Assembly: GCA_017613485.1 (NCBI GenBank)
Contig: JAGADS010000254.1
Location: 1 to 14,982 of the forward strand
Direction of reading: 5' to 3'
DNA from: Treponema sp.
Lineage (GTDB): Bacteria > Spirochaetota > Spirochaetia > Treponematales > Treponemataceae
DNA: 14,982 nt
Under the pieces are notes generated by a model. That model made no database searches. It was not told the origin of the DNA and worked only from the letters and a program-made list of their open reading frames with translations. A program made the position numbers and the translations under genes. Below, piece by piece: positions 7,142-14,795 of this stretch (positions are counted from its first letter, which is position 1; each line of letters starts with the position of its first letter).

Positions 7142-8080
7142 ATGGTTACGTTGCTGATTATTCTAGGAATATTTTTATTTGTTAATCTTGTAATCGGTTT
7201 GATTCTTCCACCTTTTATCGTATATCGTATACTTCTTGTCAGGACGAAGAAAGAAAAATGGGGACGCAAATGCTCAGAAACAAAAGATGCTGAGCAGGTT
7301 ACGATGTTTGAGGAAGGAGAAAAATGGGGCGAGCAGTATGCCTCTTACCGTAAGGAAGTTTCTATTGTAAGTGACGGTTTTAAACTTGTGGCATGGTATT
7401 TTGATTTTGGATATGACAAGGCTGCCATAGTTTTGCCGGGTAGAAGTGAAAGCTGCCTTTACAGCTGCTATTTTGCTGAACCATACCGACAGATGGGATA
7501 CAATCTTCTTTTGCCGGATATCAGATGTCATGGACTTTCAGAAGGAAAATTCAATAATGTGGGATATTCAGAATGGGTGGATGTACTTGCGTGGGGAAAA
7601 TTCCTGCATGATGAAAAGAAAAACCGCTCGGTGATTTGCCATGGAATCTGCATCGGTGCCGCTTCTGCACTCTATGCCTTGATCGACAATAGTTGTCCGG
7701 ATTATATTCAGGGACTTGTTGCCGATGGAATGTTTACCACGTTCCGTGATTCATTCATCAATCATCTTAAAAAAGGCGGATATCCCAAATTCCCGACAAC
7801 ACTTATTGTAATGGCCCTGATAAAAAAACATTCACATTCAGATGCATTCAATGATGGACCTATTACAAGAATTTCAAGATTGAATAAACCTATTCTTTTC
7901 CTGTACAGCAAAGAGGATCTTTTTTCCAGACCTGATGAGGCACAAAGACTTTATGATGCATGTGTTGCACCAAAGAAAATTGTCTGGTTTGACAAAGGGA
8001 ATCATTCTCACATTCGCATAAACAACCGTGAAAAATATGATGAATCAATCCGAACTTTTCTTAAGGAATATTTTTCATGA
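7142..8080 (+). CDS. Membrane-anchored alpha/beta-hydrolase-fold protein with Cys nucleophile position
   Basis: Begins with one hydrophobic segment (residues about 1-28), probably an N-terminal membrane anchor, followed by an alpha/beta hydrolase domain (about 75-312). Recognisable motifs are D-I-R-C-H-G-L-S-E-G near 126-135, a nucleophile elbow G-I-C-I-G near 168-172, an acid candidate D259 (S-K-E-D), and a terminal His near 288-290 (G-N-H-S-H). The elbow carries Cys170 where most relatives of this YqkD-like type have Ser (G-x-S-x-G). A Cys elbow occurs in PHA synthases, BAAT-type acyltransferases and dienelactone hydrolases, so acyl transfer is as plausible as hydrolysis. The ATG at 7142, 2 bp after the fakA stop, is chosen because a TTG six bases upstream has no usable RBS spacing. 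The next gene overlaps its stop (ATGA). The substrate is unknown; the neighbours suggest an acyl or glycolipid substrate. Confidence 0.78.
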   Translation: MVTLLIILGIFLFVNLVIGLILPPFIVYRILLVRTKKEKWGRKCSETKDAEQVTMFEEGEKWGEQYASYRKEVSIVSDGFKLVAWYFDFGYDKAAIVLPGRSESCLYSCYFAEPYRQMGYNLLLPDIRCHGLSEGKFNNVGYSEWVDVLAWGKFLHDEKKNRSVICHGICIGAASALYALIDNSCPDYIQGLVADGMFTTFRDSFINHLKKGGYPKFPTTLIVMALIKKHSHSDAFNDGPITRISRLNKPILFLYSKEDLFSRPDEAQRLYDACVAPKKIVWFDKGNHSHIRINNREKYDESIRTFLKEYFS

Positions 8081-8808
8081 GTATAGAGAATCATGACTGC
8101 ATACCGATTATCATTCCCGCTTATGAACCAGATGAAAGACTTTCAGCTTTAATTAAAGAACTTATTGACAGTGGATTAAAGAAAATAATTATTGTGGACG
8201 ATGGCAGTGGAAACGGCTACATGAATATTTTTAATTCAGTTGCCGCAATGGGTGCTGAAGTACTTCGACATGACATTAACATGGGAAAAGGAGCTGCCCT
8301 TAAAACTGCATTCCGTTACTGTCTTGATAATATATCGGAATTAAAGGGGTGTGTAACGGCAGATTCAGACGGTCAGCATTCAGTAGAGTGCATTACAAAA
8401 TGCATTGAGGCGTTGGAAGTTCATTCAGGCAGTCTGATTATGGGATGCCGAGATTTTACATTACCGGGAATACCAAAAGCCAGTATTATCGGGAACATGA
8501 ATACAAATAAAATCATCCGTCATCTGTATGGAAAAAATATGACAGACACGCAGACAGGACTTCGTGGAATCCCAAAACAGCTGATGGAAGAGTGCCTGAA
8601 TATAAAGCATAATCGATTCGAATTTGAAATAAAAATGCTGATAAACGCACTGGAAACTAAGGTTGAGATAGTTGAAGTGCCAATAAAAACAATATATGAT
8701 TCACAAAAGAATCACGCCACTCATTTTAAGCCAATCCGTGATACACTTAAAATCTACAAGGCCATCGGATTTTTCCGATCAGCTTTTGTATTGATTTTCA
8801 GACGATGA
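8077..8808 (+). CDS. GT2-family glycosyltransferase (dolichyl-phosphate-mannose-synthase-like)
   Basis: Transfers a sugar from a nucleotide sugar, probably to a membrane lipid carrier or lipid acceptor at the cytoplasmic face. It is a 243-residue GT-A domain without a multi-TM extension. Motifs are I-I-I-P-A-Y-E near 11-17; V-D-D-G-S at 40-44; N-M-G-K-G-A-A near 68-74; D-S-D-G-Q-H at 96-101 (metal/DxD-like); and T-D-T-Q-T-G-L-R at 156-163, typical of DPM1-like and polyprenyl-phosphate glycosyltransferases. The C-terminus has a hydrophobic amphipathic stretch (about 228-241) that could touch the membrane. The start overlaps the previous stop (ATGA) and an AAGGA RBS lies at 8063-8067. The 3' end overlaps the convergent exporter gene by 30 bp. 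GT2 enzymes are common in aryl polyene and related lipid clusters, which fits the opposing operon. Sugar and acceptor are unknown. Confidence 0.85.
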   Translation: MSIENHDCIPIIIPAYEPDERLSALIKELIDSGLKKIIIVDDGSGNGYMNIFNSVAAMGAEVLRHDINMGKGAALKTAFRYCLDNISELKGCVTADSDGQHSVECITKCIEALEVHSGSLIMGCRDFTLPGIPKASIIGNMNTNKIIRHLYGKNMTDTQTGLRGIPKQLMEECLNIKHNRFEFEIKMLINALETKVEIVEVPIKTIYDSQKNHATHFKPIRDTLKIYKAIGFFRSAFVLIFRR

Positions 8809-11172
8809 TTTCTGTTTGCTGTAACACCATGAACTGATGAATGCGGTTGCAAGTCCGATTGAAATCGAAAGCCCGATAAGATGAACAGGTTTGAATGATG
8901 ACAAGGCAAGTGCACCAAAGGAAATAATTGTTGTTGCAAAAGACAGGGCAATTGTAAAAGGTTCAAGTCTTGATGTTTTTGATTCACTGTTCTTTTCGTT
9001 TTCAATAATATAAATAACATAATCAAGTCCAAGACCGAACACAAGAATCATTCCGGTTACAGAGAAGAATTCCAGCTTTGTTTTTAAAAGTGCAAAGACA
9101 GATGAGGTCGCCAGGATAATGAGAAGTGGAACAGAGATAATCTTCAGGGCCTTCTTCCATGAATAATAAATCGTAAGGATAATGAAAATCAATACATAAG
9201 TTCCTGCAAAGAAAAGCAAAACCATTTTTGTGAGCTTATCCAGTGAGGAGCTGATGTCGGCTCTCTTGCTTATAAATGAAACATTTGAATTTCCGTTTGT
9301 GATTTCTGACAAAGCTTTTTCATCAAGAGTCATGTTAGGCATAAGAACGCTATAATAACGTCCGTTGATATTACCAAGGTAAACAGAAGAAATTGATTCG
9401 GTTAATATAGCAGGTACTGTGCCTTTTTCAAAAGAGATATAGTCATTGCTTGATTGATTAAATTCTTTCCTTAACAGTTCTGCGTAATCTGTTTCCATGT
9501 CAAGAAGTTCATATTGGGTTTCGGCTGTTTCCAAAAGTTTTTCACATGCGGCACGTGATTTTTCCTGCTGTTCAACTGAAGGAATAAAAAGAGTTGTGCT
9601 CAGGTATTTTTCAAGTGAGTTTTCCTGTGAAAGAGTTTTTCTAAAATCTTCCTCGTTTTTAAGGACTTCATTCTCACTGTCACCGGAAATAACAAACCAT
9701 CCTGTTGGACTGTATTGAAGAATCTGTGCAGATTTGACTTCATCTTCTAGAAGACGCCCCTCCATAGTGTAATATTTTGAAATATCATTTTCAATTCCGA
9801 TATATTTTTTATTTACGAATCCAGTAGCGATAGAGAAGACGGCAATAGCAGACAGTATGCAGATGGAAATGGTTTTCTTGGCCCTGTTGTCTTTTGGATT
9901 TTGATATAACGTTTTAATCCGTAAGACTCTTTCTCTTTTAGGTAAAGGAATGGCAGGGTAGATGCAGATTGTCGTAAGAAAAGAACTTGTTAAGCCTATA
10001 AGAGAAAACACGGAGATTTGCTTTAACAGCTCAAATGGTGCAAAGATAAGAACTGCATAACACAATCCGCTTGAAACAATCGCCATTGTTAAACCACGTA
10101 GAAGATGATGCCTGATTTCACTTCCTGAATTCAGCTCAGGGTTTCCTGCCCAATGAACAAAATAATGAAGGCTATAGTCTATGCAGGAGCCGATGAGGGA
10201 TGTGCCAAAAACAAGAGTTAAAATCATGAGCTTGTCAAATATTGCAAGAGTAAAAGCAAATGCCGCTGCTACTGAAACAGTAATGGATGCAATGGAGCAT
10301 AAAATAGGTACAGGCGTCCTAAAGACAAATATTAAAATAATAAGAACAGTGATTAGAGATATAATGGATATAAGTGTTATTTCCCTTGATGCTTTGGAAG
10401 AACTGTCGCTTGAGTGGTAGGGTGTTCCGGAAAAAATAAATTTCGTTTCATCATTTTCAAGTGGAAGACAGACAGAATAAATCTCGTTTACTCCGTTGTC
10501 ATTTGTTGCCATTGCGCTTCCTTTTTTGCTTAACACACAGCGTATTAATATGTACCAGATATTGTCCTGTTCTGAAACAAGCATACCGTCTTTTAGTGTC
10601 ATTGCTGTACCAGAATTCTGCAGGGCCATAAGATAATTTTCCATCTCGGTTTCGGTTAGCATAAAAGGGTCGTCCTGCAGATTATCAAGAGAAGTCAGTG
10701 TAAACATTCCATAAATTTTTGCAAGTGCTTCGTTGGAAAAATATTCCACACCGTTTTCACTGTTTATCAAATCTATTGATTTATCGTCAAGTAAATTCCA
10801 TCGGTATTTGAAAATGAATTCACTTATCCCTGAAAATGAGCCTGTATCATTTTGAAGTGACACAGAAGTAAAGTTATCGCTTTTCTTTAATTTTTGATAA
10901 ACTTCTTCTGCGGTGGATTTTGCTTTTTCAAAATTTGGATTTGATACGATTATAAAAGCATTATTCCCTGTTGTTTCACTCAATTTTTCATCGGCAATTT
11001 TCAGAGGCTTTGAATCAATGGATTTTGGAGTGATGTTAAAAAGATCTGCGTCAAGAGAAATATGTCCATGATTTAGGATAAGACGTGCAATAAAAAAAGA
11101 GATTACAATAAAATGAAAAATCAGCCATAGAGTTATAAAAGAATTCTTTTTTAATTGTTTCCTCTGTTTCAT
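8779..11172 (-). CDS. MMPL/RND-superfamily lipid exporter (COG4258-like)
   Basis: An inner-membrane exporter of 797 residues. The RND-like topology has two repeats: TM1 at 12-33, a large extracytoplasmic loop (about 34-264), and TM2-TM6 (about 265-412); then TM7 at 436-452, a second loop (about 455-645), and TM8-TM12 (about 649-785). The paired TM4/TM10 signatures are visible as G-S-C-I-D-Y-S-L-H-Y (328-337) and G-L-G-L-D-Y-V-I-Y (713-721). Their aspartates (D332, D717) are the expected proton-relay residues. Proteins of this type occur in aryl polyene/flexirubin clusters and as mycobacterial MmpL lipid transporters, so the cargo is likely a lipid or acylated product made by the same operon. 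It is the last gene of the minus-strand operon. Its ATG overlaps the previous stop (ATGA), and GGAG at 11182-11179 serves as RBS. Its 3' end overlaps the GT2 gene. Confidence 0.88.
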   Translation of the reverse strand: MKQRKQLKKNSFITLWLIFHFIVISFFIARLILNHGHISLDADLFNITPKSIDSKPLKIADEKLSETTGNNAFIIVSNPNFEKAKSTAEEVYQKLKKSDNFTSVSLQNDTGSFSGISEFIFKYRWNLLDDKSIDLINSENGVEYFSNEALAKIYGMFTLTSLDNLQDDPFMLTETEMENYLMALQNSGTAMTLKDGMLVSEQDNIWYILIRCVLSKKGSAMATNDNGVNEIYSVCLPLENDETKFIFSGTPYHSSDSSSKASREITLISIISLITVLIILIFVFRTPVPILCSIASITVSVAAAFAFTLAIFDKLMILTLVFGTSLIGSCIDYSLHYFVHWAGNPELNSGSEIRHHLLRGLTMAIVSSGLCYAVLIFAPFELLKQISVFSLIGLTSSFLTTICIYPAIPLPKRERVLRIKTLYQNPKDNRAKKTISICILSAIAVFSIATGFVNKKYIGIENDISKYYTMEGRLLEDEVKSAQILQYSPTGWFVISGDSENEVLKNEEDFRKTLSQENSLEKYLSTTLFIPSVEQQEKSRAACEKLLETAETQYELLDMETDYAELLRKEFNQSSNDYISFEKGTVPAILTESISSVYLGNINGRYYSVLMPNMTLDEKALSEITNGNSNVSFISKRADISSSLDKLTKMVLLFFAGTYVLIFIILTIYYSWKKALKIISVPLLIILATSSVFALLKTKLEFFSVTGMILVFGLGLDYVIYIIENEKNSESKTSRLEPFTIALSFATTIISFGALALSSFKPVHLIGLSISIGLATAFISSWCYSKQKSSSENQYKS

Positions 11173-12335
11173 CTGTCGCTCCGATGACTGTAGAATTTCA
11201 ATCCTAGTGTAAAATGAAGAAGCAAATTTTCAAGAAACTTTTCTGCATCATTTTGAATAAGTGTCGAAGGATTTTTTTGAAGTACTAATTTATTTCCATT
11301 TGTTTTTATAATTGAGTTGATTGTTTCTTCGATTTCAAAAAGTGTTGTCTGTTTTATATTCTCATCTTGATGAATTATGATTTTTGCAGTTTCACTTTGT
11401 ATCTGTGGAATATCATTGCTGTGTTTTTTTATTCCAGTTAAATCTATCTCTGGGGTACTGCTGTTTGAAAAGTCTATTACAGGAATATTTTTGCTTTGGA
11501 TAACGGCACATAGATTTATAAGGAAATCCCATTCATTCAATTTACCGAGGATAATTTGTTTGTCTGAGGTGCTTGCATATTTATTTCTGAGGCATTCTGT
11601 CTCGGATAAAAAATCACACCATGTTTTTTTGGTTTTATCTGTTTTGGAAATACAGAGAATATGACTTTCCTTTCTTGAAAACAGCCTGAGTTTGGAAAGA
11701 GGCTCAGTTTTAATTAAATGCCTGTCATAGATGATTCTTACAAGATATTCAACTGCAAAAAGGAGACCCATTAGTATGTATGAAATGGCACCGTTATAGA
11801 TAGTCCAGATTTTATCAGCCTGTTCTTCTGTGATTTTAAAAATATTCTGGGAAAAGGCGGTAAGGGTCGAAAGTGTTCCATTCAGAATAAAAAACAGACA
11901 CCAGATTATTGTAATATTACGGCAATAATTTTTGACTTTTTCTTCATAAGAAGAACCGATTATTGATTTATCTGCCAGAGTTGCAAATCTAAAAATCATT
12001 GTGGGTTCAAAAAAAAGAGTGCTCCCGAAAAGAAAAAGGAAAATCGCACAAAGGAAAACGGAATATAGTTTTAGGAAAAATATTTTATTTGTTAAAAGAC
12101 ACAAAAGTCCTGCCGTCAAAAGTAAAATAGGCGTTATAATCTGCCTTATGTCGATTAGGTTCTTTTTAGTACCTTTATTTCTTGAGGTAAAAGAAAGAAA
12201 AATTCCTGCCGCGACTATGATGATAAAAATGGAAAGTACACGGACAGGAGTTTTAAGAAAATATAAAAAGACAAATACAAGTACCGGATAAAGAATCGAC
12301 AAAACAACTATCAGGATAGTTATGATTTTTTTCAT
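11169..12335 (-). CDS. COG4648-like membrane protein with extra C-terminal soluble domain
   Basis: Residues 1-205 are a polytopic membrane domain with hydrophobic segments near 5-27, 31-49, 66-82, 86-108, 140-160 and 178-202. It shows the pattern of the COG4648 family found beside ACP, AMP ligase and MMPL genes in aryl polyene clusters: N-Y-C-R-N-I-T-I-I-W-C-L-F-F-I-L-N-G (136-153) and Y-N-G-A-I-S-Y-I-L-M-G-L-L-F (180-193). Usual members are about 200 residues long; this one continues for about 180 more soluble, charged residues (206-388). Part of that tail (about 258-300; W-D-F-L-I-N-L-C-A-V-I-Q-S-K-N-I-P-V) resembles the N-terminal subdomain of cluster-type AMP ligases, but I see no ATP-binding P-loop. 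The biochemical role of COG4648 is not established. Its start overlaps the ACP stop and its stop overlaps the exporter start (ATGA both times), so it is made together with them. Confidence 0.7.
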   Translation of the reverse strand: MKKIITILIVVLSILYPVLVFVFLYFLKTPVRVLSIFIIIVAAGIFLSFTSRNKGTKKNLIDIRQIITPILLLTAGLLCLLTNKIFFLKLYSVFLCAIFLFLFGSTLFFEPTMIFRFATLADKSIIGSSYEEKVKNYCRNITIIWCLFFILNGTLSTLTAFSQNIFKITEEQADKIWTIYNGAISYILMGLLFAVEYLVRIIYDRHLIKTEPLSKLRLFSRKESHILCISKTDKTKKTWCDFLSETECLRNKYASTSDKQIILGKLNEWDFLINLCAVIQSKNIPVIDFSNSSTPEIDLTGIKKHSNDIPQIQSETAKIIIHQDENIKQTTLFEIEETINSIIKTNGNKLVLQKNPSTLIQNDAEKFLENLLLHFTLGLKFYSHRSDR

Positions 12336-12589
12336 ACTTGCTTGGACTCGATGTAATTTACTATATCACCGAATGTCTTGAAATCATCTATCCCAACATT
12401 CTCAAACTGGATGGAAAAAGTGTTTTCAATGACGATTACCAGATACAGCATTCCTACAGAAGTCAGCCCCAGCTCATTTATAAGCGAAGTGCCGTCGTTA
12501 ATTGTGTCCACCATTGAGGAATATTTATCGTCCGCGGAAACCAGGATGCTCTTAAGTTTGCTGATGATTTCATCACGGCTTAGTTGCAT
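12332..12589 (-). CDS. Dedicated acyl carrier protein
   Basis: A small acidic 85-residue protein with the four-helix ACP pattern. The probable phosphopantetheine serine is S44 in E-L-G-L-T-S-V-G-M-L. The usual D-S-L is replaced by T-S-V, as seen in specialised ACPs of secondary pathways rather than in the housekeeping AcpP. It would carry an acyl group, loaded by the adjacent AMP ligase, to the acyltransferase or other cluster enzymes in the cytosol. The gene overlaps the ligase by 10 bp at its 5' end and the COG4648-like gene by 4 bp at its 3' end. AGAGG at 12602-12598, eight bases before the ATG, is the RBS. A 4'-phosphopantetheinyl transferase is not in the window. Confidence 0.88.
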   Translation of the reverse strand: MQLSRDEIISKLKSILVSADDKYSSMVDTINDGTSLINELGLTSVGMLYLVIVIENTFSIQFENVGIDDFKTFGDIVNYIESKQV

Positions 12590-14097
12590 TTGTTGTACCT
12601 CTTGATTTTCATGCTGGGAGTACGCTCAAAATCTGAGTCACGTACGGTAATTCTTGAAACTCTTTGGAACGAAGGCAGATTAAGATTGATCTCCTCAAGC
12701 TTCTTTGTCATGAATTCAATTTTGTTGTCGGCTGTAATTTTTTCTACTTCACTTTGACGCGGAAGAATTTCAAGGGCCAGGAAATGGTTTCCGTTTGCAT
12801 CAACATCCTCAAATACCTGTGAATCCTGAACAAAATCAAGCTCATTGAATTTTGTCTCCAGTTCAGCCGGTGAGATGTTTTCTCCGGAAGGCAGTACAAT
12901 TATCTCCTTTGTGCGGCCAGTTATGTAAAGATATCCTTTTTCATCAATACGGACTAAATCGCCTGTCATAAACCATCCGTCCTGGAAAGCAATTTCATTC
13001 TCCTGTGGTTCACTTGCATAACCAGAGAAGATGTTGCGTCCCTTGAGCCAGAGTTCTCCGTTTTCAATGCGGTATTCCTGATTAGGGAACAGGAAGCCGA
13101 CAGATTCAGGGTTATCTATGCTGTCAGGATTACCAGAAACAAGGTTGGCACTTTCTGTAAGACCATAACCAGGCAACAGAGAGATTCCAAGCTTTTTGCA
13201 TTCTGTGATGAGGTATGGAGAAACAGTTGCGGCACCTGCGATGATATACTTCATGGCTGGACCGAAAAGATTAGTCTTCATTTGATTTGATAGCTTTAAT
13301 CCAAGCTCGATAAGACCAGGTACTGAGACAAAAACAGTTGGAGCAAACATGCCTATGTCCTTGAACATATCCTTGTTGTTTTTGCAGATGAATAATTCGC
13401 TGCCGGTATAAAGTGAAGTGGTCAGGTTTCTGATAAGACCGAAAACATGGGAAAGAGGAAGTGCAAGAATGTATTTTTGATTGAAAACATCCTTGTAGCC
13501 GTAACATCCGTTGACTGTTCCCTGCATGACAGCTTCGTTAGTCAATATGGCAGCCTTGCTTTTGCCTGTGGTACCACCTGTGAACATGAGGACACATTCA
13601 GCTTTACCGTCTGTCTTTACTGGTGGAAGTGACTGTGTAGAATTTTCCTCTGTGGTAATAATTTTTATTCCTTTGGCACTTGCTATTCCGGTTTTTTCAA
13701 GAAGAGAAGCCTGTGCAACAATTCGCTTGAGACCCAATATCATTGAACATCCGAAAACAGATTTATCATCAAGATGTGGAGGAAGAATTGCAGCTGAATA
13801 ACCTGCTGTTGTTATTGCGACAAATGCTTTTACAAAATCGTATGAGTTTGCACACAAAAGTCCGATACGTTCTCCTTTCTCGGCACCGGCATTTTTAAGT
13901 ACTGACCTGAAAGAAGAGGCATCTTCTTCAATTTTCTTATAAGTGTAATGATTTCCGTCATAGCATATAGCATTTAAATCAGAATATTCATTGAGGCAGT
14001 GTTCCCACATTTCTGAAACAGATTCGTAATCAACAATTTTAGAAAAAGTTTTCTCGTCAGTATACTTTTTAAATACTTCGTTTGTTGTAACAGGCAT
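12580..14097 (-). CDS. Acyl-activating AMP-dependent ligase (fatty acyl-ACP/CoA synthetase)
   Basis: An ANL-superfamily enzyme of 505 residues that activates a carboxylic acid as acyl-AMP and transfers it to a thiol. The neighbouring ACP is the most likely acceptor, with CoA as the alternative. Core motifs are complete: P-loop F-T-G-G-T-T-G-K-S-K at 172-181; G-Y-G-L-T-E-S-A at 310-317; T-G-D-L at 378-381; the hinge region G-R-T-K-E-I-I starting at 394; S-G-E-N-I-S-P-A-E-L-E near 404-414; and the C-terminal catalytic Lys, probably K497, in P-S-M-K-I-K-R. The glycine usually before this Lys is Met here. The ATG at 14097 is chosen over a TTG two codons upstream, because TAGGAG at 14109-14104 is six bases before it. 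The gene is separated from the acyltransferase by 49 bp without an obvious terminator. The substrate is probably a medium- or long-chain fatty acid; an aromatic acid as in aryl polyene pathways cannot be excluded. Confidence 0.9.
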   Translation of the reverse strand: MPVTTNEVFKKYTDEKTFSKIVDYESVSEMWEHCLNEYSDLNAICYDGNHYTYKKIEEDASSFRSVLKNAGAEKGERIGLLCANSYDFVKAFVAITTAGYSAAILPPHLDDKSVFGCSMILGLKRIVAQASLLEKTGIASAKGIKIITTEENSTQSLPPVKTDGKAECVLMFTGGTTGKSKAAILTNEAVMQGTVNGCYGYKDVFNQKYILALPLSHVFGLIRNLTTSLYTGSELFICKNNKDMFKDIGMFAPTVFVSVPGLIELGLKLSNQMKTNLFGPAMKYIIAGAATVSPYLITECKKLGISLLPGYGLTESANLVSGNPDSIDNPESVGFLFPNQEYRIENGELWLKGRNIFSGYASEPQENEIAFQDGWFMTGDLVRIDEKGYLYITGRTKEIIVLPSGENISPAELETKFNELDFVQDSQVFEDVDANGNHFLALEILPRQSEVEKITADNKIEFMTKKLEEINLNLPSFQRVSRITVRDSDFERTPSMKIKRYNKCN

Positions 14098-14103
14098 ATG
14101 CAA

Positions 14104-14109
14104 CTCCTA
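14104..14109 (-). promoter_or_regulatory. Ribosome binding site of the AMP ligase
   Basis: TAGGAG on the minus strand lies six bases before the ATG at 14097. It would overlap the spacer of the alternative TTG start at 14103 and so decides the start codon. Confidence 0.75.
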
Positions 14110-14146
14110 AAAAGAAAATTGTATGTATCCATGACCAGCGTTTTTC

Positions 14147-14791
14147 TTATTTTGAATAATATGAATCAGCTAGTTTTTTCAACTGGATTTCTTTATTATA
14201 CAGTTTCTCTGTAGCGTTTTCAATCCCTTGCATGTTCAATCCGTTGCCTTGTACAACGTGTATCGGTTCTCCCACAACAACAAGAAGCCGGTAGCGTATT
14301 CCCTTTTTTTTCTGAATGTAGACTGGGTAAATTGGTTTCCCGCTTTGCATTGCCATAAGCACCATGCCGGATTTTAATGGTTGAATTTCTTCCTTGCCGG
14401 TATTGATTCTGCCCTCTGGGAAAATTGCGACTACCTCATCATTTTTCAAGTGCCCGACTATTTCACGAAATGTCTCCATGCTCATGTTCTCACGGTCGAT
14501 TGGAATGCACTGGAATTGCTGGAACAAAAAGTTCTTGAATTTTGTATTGAAGAAAACCTTGAGGGCAACAAAATGAAGACGCCTGTACCAGAATCCATAA
14601 AGAAGAAATACAGGATCTGTGAACCCCTGGTGATTTGAAATTAAAAGTGCTCCACCCCTGATTTTCTTTTTAGCCTCTTTGCTTTCGTAAATGTGTTTTG
14701 GCCGCCACCATATAAATCCGGGTAAGAAAGATATGATATGGAGAAAATCGTAAATAAAATATTTAATGGAAAAAATCCTGTTCTTTTTCAT
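14147..14791 (-). CDS. PlsC-like 1-acylglycerol-3-phosphate acyltransferase (LPLAT family)
   Basis: Transfers an acyl chain from acyl-ACP or acyl-CoA to a hydroxyl, classically position 2 of lysophosphatidic acid, at the inner membrane. The product is 214 residues with all four LPLAT blocks: N-H-Q-G-F-T-D-P (H54 and D59, the HX4D catalytic pair), C-I-P-I-D-R near 95-100, F-P-E-G-R at 124-128, and P-I-Y-P-V-Y near 149-154. A hydrophobic segment near residues 10-28 probably anchors it. The start is taken as the ATG at 14791, 4 bp past the upstream stop, rather than a TTG at 14821 inside that gene. It could be the housekeeping PlsC, but its place beside a dedicated ligase and ACP suggests a cluster-specific role, as for the acyltransferases of aryl polyene loci. 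Confidence 0.88.
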   Translation of the reverse strand: MKKNRIFSIKYFIYDFLHIISFLPGFIWWRPKHIYESKEAKKKIRGGALLISNHQGFTDPVFLLYGFWYRRLHFVALKVFFNTKFKNFLFQQFQCIPIDRENMSMETFREIVGHLKNDEVVAIFPEGRINTGKEEIQPLKSGMVLMAMQSGKPIYPVYIQKKKGIRYRLLVVVGEPIHVVQGNGLNMQGIENATEKLYNKEIQLKKLADSYYSK

Positions 14792-14795
14792 GATG

